The position numbers were made by a program, and so were the translations under genes. From positions 118,847,891 through 118,911,890 of the forward strand of contig OZ020267.1 in the NCBI GenBank assembly GCA_963971225.1: DNA of 64,000 nt. Direction: 5' to 3'. A model generated the notes under the pieces. That model ran no database searches, had not been told where the DNA came from, and worked only from the letters and a program-made list of their open reading frames with translations. This stretch comes from Melieria omissa (Eukaryota > Arthropoda > Insecta > Diptera > Ulidiidae). Shown piece by piece: positions 63,313 through 64,000 of this stretch; the stretch's first letter is position 1; every line of letters starts with the position of its first letter.

Positions 63313-64000
63313 TTCAGATGCAATAACTTCGCTTCCAGTGCACCAAATTTCATGAAATTTTTACTAAAAATCGGGAAAAAATTTAATTTTAAATGCATTA
63401 AGTCTCATAAGCCACCACAAAATGCTCTAATTGGAAAGTACAGTTTACTTAAAAAAACACGTTATACTAAACTATCAAAAAAAAGATTTTAAAACCCCCC
63501 ATGACCAAGTTCTGGCTACGCTCCTAATGACAATGCTTTACTAAATTGTCTGTAAAAGTATATGTAATATTCAAATAATTATACTACATTTATATTTATT
63601 CAAAATTCCCGTTCTTTTTTTAACCATAAGTTAAAACCCTCCTTTCATATAGTTTGCAGATAGAATGATTTGAAATAAAAGTCTCAACCTCCAAATAATA
63701 AATCAAATGTTTTACTCAAAACAATCTGTGATAAGCAAGCTTCATTGAATAGAAGATTGCGCCTTCCGGGAGAAAATAAATTTGAAGCCGCACCAGTGAC
63801 GTCATACAAAATTGTTTCCTATCGGCTGAAAATTTTGATATAATTTTGGAGAGAGCAACACAGTGGGACAACATCAAATATTTATTCACTTTTTGTTATT
63901 TCAAAAATTTGTTTTCTATATTCGATTTGAAAAGAACGTCGCCAGTCATGTATCTTTTTTGTTTCCATTATTTTGTGTACACAGGCCCACTGCACACCGC
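63313..64000. other. Window edge, nothing recognised
   Basis: AT-rich DNA without a supported gene; a TGACGTCA site occurs near 63797. It could include upstream sequence or the first exon of the RPUSD2-type gene, but no in-frame start exon could be supported. Confidence 0.3.

Overview
The window looks like euchromatic nuclear DNA of a higher fly (Diptera, Brachycera). Five intron-containing protein genes read like close relatives of Drosophila genes, introns have GT/AG borders, and the sequence is AT-rich and crowded with metazoan transposons. A tephritid-like fruit fly is my guess from the gene sequences and repeat style; it is an inference, since no search was possible.

Genes. (1) 1504-1845 (+): last two exons of a WDFY2-type WD40/FYVE protein. 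(2) 17552-20570 (+): a complete three-exon Rab GAP of the TBC1D16 type. (3) 21795-23012 (-): complete five-exon general transcription factor TFIIB. (4) 25953-26611 (+): complete four-exon LSm4, a core protein of the U6 snRNA / mRNA-decay LSm rings. (5) 33000-58484 (-): ten exons of an RPUSD2/RluA-type RNA pseudouridine synthase spread over 25.5 kb, with its 5' end not identified. All exon joins were checked for phase and keep one open frame. TBC1D16 and TFIIB are convergent, TFIIB and LSm4 divergent, LSm4 and RPUSD2 convergent. I see no functional link among the five genes.

Repeats. 1.9-17.5 kb is a transposon graveyard: TTAA-, TA- and 8-bp-TSD miniature elements, a hAT element rich in CCCGGGA motifs, two pieces of RTE-type LINE, mariner and P-superfamily fragments, a family of paired inverted repeats, and a SINE. 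23.4-25.5 kb, between the divergent TFIIB and LSm4 genes, holds three MITEs. 26.7-33 kb has LINE debris and hairpins. The RPUSD2 introns hold mariners, LINE ends, a tRNA-derived SINE family, a PIF/Harbinger-like insertion and, at 54.9-58.4 kb, a three-level nest of elements with a 1.5 kb palindrome. 58.9-61.1 kb is a second nested pair. Most transposon coding regions are visibly dead (stops, frameshifts, internal deletions).

The most informative structures are the insertions whose empty sites can be read from paralogues in the same window (44.3-45.3 kb and 15.8-16.3 kb), the nested palindrome at 55-57 kb, and the repeat-inflated yet intact RPUSD2 gene. I see no CRISPR array, rRNA gene or genuine tRNA gene.
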